Positions 61,228-64,000 of a stretch of 64,000 nucleotides of DNA are shown here, in pieces. A program made the translations under genes and the position numbers. The DNA is from Flavobacteriales bacterium. Its GTDB lineage: Bacteria; Bacteroidota; Bacteroidia; Flavobacteriales_F; PHOS-HE28. Each line of letters begins with the position of its first letter. Position 1 is the stretch's first letter. Under the pieces are notes generated by a model. It did not search any database. It was not told where the DNA came from and saw nothing but the letters and a program-made list of their open reading frames with translations. Location: NCBI GenBank assembly GCA_023957375.1, contig JAMLHB010000003.1:397342-461341 (forward strand), written 5' to 3'.

Positions 61228-61950
61228 TCAGGCCCCTTGGCCTTGTTGCCTCCGGGCGGCCCACCGGTCCAGCCACTGGGACCACATTTCCGGGGTGCGG
61301 GCATCGCGCACATGGAAGTGGCCGCTTGCCGTGCGCCGCAAGGCGGTCAGGTAGGCCCCGCAGCCCAGTTCACGGCCGATGTCGTCCGCCAATGTGCGGA
61401 TGTAGGTGCCTTTGCTGCACGTGATGTCAAGGTGAAGGTCCGCCCCTTGCCTTCCCACCTGTTGCAGCCGGTGGATGATGATGGGCACGGGCGGGATGGC
61501 CACCTCCTCGCCGGCGCGGGCCAGGCGGTAGGCCCGTTCCCCCTGGAAGCGCTTGGCGGAGAAGCTGGGCGGGGTTTGCATCTGCGGCCCGGTAAAGCGG
61601 TGCAACGCCATCCGGACCGCCTCGTCGTCCACGTGCTGCCAAGGGCGCTCCTGCTCCACCGGTGTTTCCGCATCATAACTGGCGGTGGTTTGGCCCAAGC
61701 GCAGGGTGGCCGTGTAGCACTTGTCCTCTTCGGTGAGGTGCGGCAATTGCTTGGTGCACCCACCGGTGCCGATCACCAACAGCCCGCTGGCCAGCGGATC
61801 CAGGGTGCCGGCATGGCCCACCTTCACCCTTCGGCCGGTAAGGGCCCGTAGCGCGGCCCTGATCTTGGCCACTACATTGAAGCTCGTCCAGGTCACCGGC
61901 TTGTCCACCAACAAGATCGCACCGGTCTCGGGGTCCAGCTCGGCGCTCAT
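61228..61950 (-). CDS. truB: tRNA pseudouridine(55) synthase
   Basis: The 240 residues carry the catalytic Asp in [14 protein letters not shown], the substrate motif [12 protein letters not shown], and [15 protein letters not shown]. It converts U55 of tRNAs to pseudouridine. Its start overlaps the uppP stop by 4 bp (ATGA). It is short of the C-terminal PUA extension, as usual in this phylum. Confidence 0.97.
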   Translation of the reverse strand: MSAELDPETGAILLVDKPVTWTSFNVVAKIRAALRALTGRRVKVGHAGTLDPLASGLLVIGTGGCTKQLPHLTEEDKCYTATLRLGQTTASYDAETPVEQERPWQHVDDEAVRMALHRFTGPQMQTPPSFSAKRFQGERAYRLARAGEEVAIPPVPIIIHRLQQVGRQGADLHLDITCSKGTYIRTLADDIGRELGCGAYLTALRRTASGHFHVRDARTPEMWSQWLDRWAARRQQGQGA

Positions 61951-62735
61951 GCCATGTTGAGGTTGGTGCCCATGGCGATCAATGCCAACAACAGCAGGCC
62001 CACCACGATCCGGTACCAGCCGAACGCACGGAAGCCGTGGCGGGCCAGGAAGCCGACAAACCCGCGGATGGCGAGCAGTGCCACCACGAAGGCCACGGCA
62101 TTGCCCAACAGCAGCAGGCCGAGGTGGTTGCCCGTAAAAAGGTCCGGGTCCGCCTGCCAGCCCTGCATGAGCTTGTAGCCCGAGGCTGCGGCCATGGTGG
62201 GCACGGCCAGGAAAAAGGAGAACTCGGCGGCGTGTTTGCGCGTGAGGCCCAAGGCCATGCCGGTGATGATGGTGGCTGCCGAGCGCGACACGCCAGGGAC
62301 CATGGCCACGCACTGGCCCAGGCCGATGCCAAAGGCCCGGCCGTAGCTGACATCCTCCACCCCCTTGGGCTTGAACCACTTGTCCACGAACAACAGCACC
62401 GCACCGCCCGCGAGCAGGGCCCCCGCCACCACGGCCACATTCTCCAACAACAGATCGATGGCCGCGCCGAATAGCACGCCAATGATGGCCGCCGGAATGA
62501 ACGCGACAAGCAATTTCCAATAGAAATCCAACGAACGGAAAAAGCGCCTCCAATACAGTACCACCACCGAAAGGATGGCCCCGAACTGGATGTTCACCAT
62601 GTACGCCTTGGTGAATTCGGTGGGCTCCAGGCCCAACAGGGCCTGCACGATCACCATGTGCCCCGTGCTGCTGATGGGCAGGAACTCGGTGAGCCCCTCC
62701 ACAACCGCGATAAGAACGGCTTCAAAAACGGTCAT
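61947..62735 (-). CDS. uppP: Undecaprenyl-diphosphate phosphatase
   Basis: This 262-residue polytopic BacA/UppP protein has both signature loops: [15 protein letters not shown] (Glu/His) and [10 protein letters not shown] (Ser/Arg). It recycles the lipid carrier for cell-wall synthesis. It is coupled to truB by a 4 bp overlap within the ftsX-DUF3098-uppP-truB operon. Confidence 0.97.
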   Translation of the reverse strand: MTVFEAVLIAVVEGLTEFLPISSTGHMVIVQALLGLEPTEFTKAYMVNIQFGAILSVVVLYWRRFFRSLDFYWKLLVAFIPAAIIGVLFGAAIDLLLENVAVVAGALLAGGAVLLFVDKWFKPKGVEDVSYGRAFGIGLGQCVAMVPGVSRSAATIITGMALGLTRKHAAEFSFFLAVPTMAAASGYKLMQGWQADPDLFTGNHLGLLLLGNAVAFVVALLAIRGFVGFLARHGFRAFGWYRIVVGLLLLALIAMGTNLNMA

Positions 62736-62787
62736 GCCCGAACCTGCGGCCTCATGTACAACGCCCCGCGCCTGCCGGAACGGGGGA

Positions 62788-63030
62788 TCATGCTTCGGCC
62801 CGGGGTTTGCGCATGATGGCGTAGATCACCAGGCCATACCCGGCCAGGCACACGATCGGGGCCACGGTGATGCGTCGTGCGCTGAACAGGGCATCGGCGT
62901 CAAAAACTGCCGGGTCGCCGGTACCCCCTCCGGCCATGAGGATGAAGCCCACCACCACCACGGCCAAGCCGAGGAGCAACAGCTTGTAATTGAGCGGTTC
63001 AAATGCCAGTTCGTCCTCGGGTTTAGCCAT
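62788..63030 (-). CDS. DUF3098 membrane protein
   Basis: This 80-residue protein from ATG at 63030 has two membrane helices ([20 protein letters not shown] and [20 protein letters not shown]). The [12 protein letters not shown] opening and position between ftsX and uppP match the Bacteroidota DUF3098 family. It starts 2 nt after the ftsX stop. Possible accessory to the FtsX division complex (positional inference). Confidence 0.88.
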   Translation of the reverse strand: MAKPEDELAFEPLNYKLLLLGLAVVVVGFILMAGGGTGDPAVFDADALFSARRITVAPIVCLAGYGLVIYAIMRKPRAEA

Positions 63031-63032
63031 CG

Positions 63033-63908
63033 TCAGGTCAAATTGATCTCGTCGGTGTTCATGCGAAGGTAACGCCTCACCGCCACGGCGGTGGACAACA
63101 GGGAGATCAGCAGGCCCAGCACCACGATGCCGGCCAGCAGAACCGCCAAGGTGAGCGGATGCACCAGCGAGGCCAGGTCGGGCTGCCATTGCAGCAGCAG
63201 GCGGATGCTGCCCACCAGCAGGCCGATGGCCAGGACGGAGGCCACCATGCCCTGCCAGAGGCTGGTGCCTAAGAACGGCCGCTTGATGAACCAGCCCGTG
63301 GCGCCCACCAGGTGCATGGTGCGGATCAGGAAGCGCTTGCTGTAAATGGCCAACCGGATGGTGTTGTTGATCAGCGCCACGGCGATCACCAGCAGCAGCA
63401 CGCTGAACCCGAGCATGATCCACCGCAGCCTGCCCATGTTCGCATCGATGTTCGCCACCACCACGGGGTTGTACTTCACCTCGTGCACGCTGGCGTCCTG
63501 CCGCAAGTGCTCGGCCACCCACTTCAAACTGTCCGGTGACGCATAAGCCTCCCGCATCCACAGCTCGATGGAGGGCAGCAGCGGGTTGTCGCCCAGCACG
63601 CCCAGGAAATCCTCGCCCATGTCCTCCTTGAGCTGCTCCGCGGCCTCATCCGCCGTCACGTACCGGGTCTCCCTTGCAAAGGGTTCGGCCTCCAGTTGCT
63701 TGCGGAACTTCATCACGTCCACTTCCTTCAGGTCGCGCTTCAGGTAGATGTCCACCTTCACGTTCTCCTTGAAATGGCGCTCCAGCTCGCGCGCGTTCAG
63801 CAGCATGAAGCCCAACAGGCCCAGCATGTACAGCACCAGCGTGATGCCAATGATGGTGCCCGCGTTGCTGCTGCGCGTATACCGCTTGAAAGGCTTCCTT
63901 GCGCTCAT
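63033..63908 (-). CDS. ftsX: Cell-division permease FtsX
   Basis: The 291 residues from ATG at 63908 show an N-terminal cytoplasmic stretch, membrane helix 1 (~22-44), the large extracytoplasmic loop (KENVKVDIYLKRDLKEVDVM...YNPVVVANIDANMGRL) and three C-terminal helices. With FtsE, encoded elsewhere, it controls peptidoglycan hydrolases at the division site. First gene of the operon; a -7 box lies 35 nt upstream. Confidence 0.95.
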   Translation of the reverse strand: MSARKPFKRYTRSSNAGTIIGITLVLYMLGLLGFMLLNARELERHFKENVKVDIYLKRDLKEVDVMKFRKQLEAEPFARETRYVTADEAAEQLKEDMGEDFLGVLGDNPLLPSIELWMREAYASPDSLKWVAEHLRQDASVHEVKYNPVVVANIDANMGRLRWIMLGFSVLLLVIAVALINNTIRLAIYSKRFLIRTMHLVGATGWFIKRPFLGTSLWQGMVASVLAIGLLVGSIRLLLQWQPDLASLVHPLTLAVLLAGIVVLGLLISLLSTAVAVRRYLRMNTDEINLT

Positions 63909-63943
63909 CCACGTCAACGGCCTCAACGGCCCGGCTTGGGCGG

Positions 63944-63951
63944 CGAAGTTA
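63944..63951 (-). promoter_or_regulatory. Candidate -7 box of the ftsX operon
   Basis: TAACTTCG, followed by C, on the minus strand lies 35 nt before the ftsX ATG. Confidence 0.45.
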
Positions 63952-64000
63952 TTCGCACACGCCTCATCCCCCTGCCCTTTCTTTCCGCTGCCACCGGCCC

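Noticed and set aside
1..64000. tRNA or rRNA genes
   Set aside because: I scanned the intergenic gaps for cloverleaf and rRNA-like sequence and saw none. A tRNAscan run with hits would overturn this.

Overview
The window looks like a chromosome segment of a GC-rich member of the Bacteroidota, probably a Flavobacteriales-type lineage. The evidence is: several secreted proteins with C-terminal type IX secretion (T9SS) sorting domains; upstream boxes fitting the Bacteroidota -7 consensus TAnnTTTG, often here as TAnnTTCG; little sign of Shine-Dalgarno starts; and the gene order ftsX - DUF3098 - uppP - truB - queA and purD - small membrane protein - DUF6427-like - purQ, which I know from flavobacterial genomes. 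The order-level placement is inference.

Layout. 1-11.4 kb: three large T9SS-exported surface proteins on the plus strand. The first and third share a nearly identical 2.64 kb 3' half, including the terminator. 11.5-17.2 kb: metG, a complete 1,445 bp IS4-family insertion sequence with a 10 bp target duplication, and lepA. 17.2-18.5 kb: a DUF433/PIN-like toxin-antitoxin pair, then a 439 bp element whose ends match those of the IS but whose interior is an array of 39 bp hairpin repeats. 18.7-23.4 kb: a DUF4142 protein coupled to a lipoprotein cupredoxin, a 219 bp fold-back element, and an ECF sigma / atypical anti-sigma pair followed by two envelope proteins. 23.6-33.1 kb: a minus-strand operon of an outer-membrane barrel, a 2,058-residue secreted protein and a fibronectin-III-like protein, all of unknown function. 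33.3-40.3 kb: yebC, a NIT-HAMP histidine kinase, an acyl-CoA carboxylase beta subunit, and a TPR histidine kinase / LuxR-type regulator pair. 40.4-44.4 kb: two T9SS proteins, a candidate small RNA, a 14 x 8 bp tandem repeat and a truncated copy of the regulator's DNA-binding domain. 44.4-47.7 kb: purD, two membrane proteins and purQ. 47.7-55.7 kb: a CotH-like protein, a T9SS protein, a 49-residue protein, a CDF metal exporter, dnaG, a YwqK/MORN lipoprotein and a polyprenyl synthetase. 55.7-56.8 kb: a hairpin-repeat array bracketed by 30 bp direct repeats. 56.9-64 kb: an outer-membrane protein, rlmN, ispD, queA, truB, uppP, DUF3098 and ftsX.

Most housekeeping genes are ordinary. The unusual material lies between genes: (i) a ~44 nt hairpin family placed 0-17 nt after the stop codons of four unrelated genes, in sense orientation and with compensatory changes; (ii) the IS-ended element carrying ten hairpin repeats; (iii) -7 boxes only 4 nt before several ATGs, implying leaderless mRNAs; (iv) the near-identical halves of two giant adhesin-like genes; (v) the uncharacterised envelope operon at 23.6-33.1 kb.
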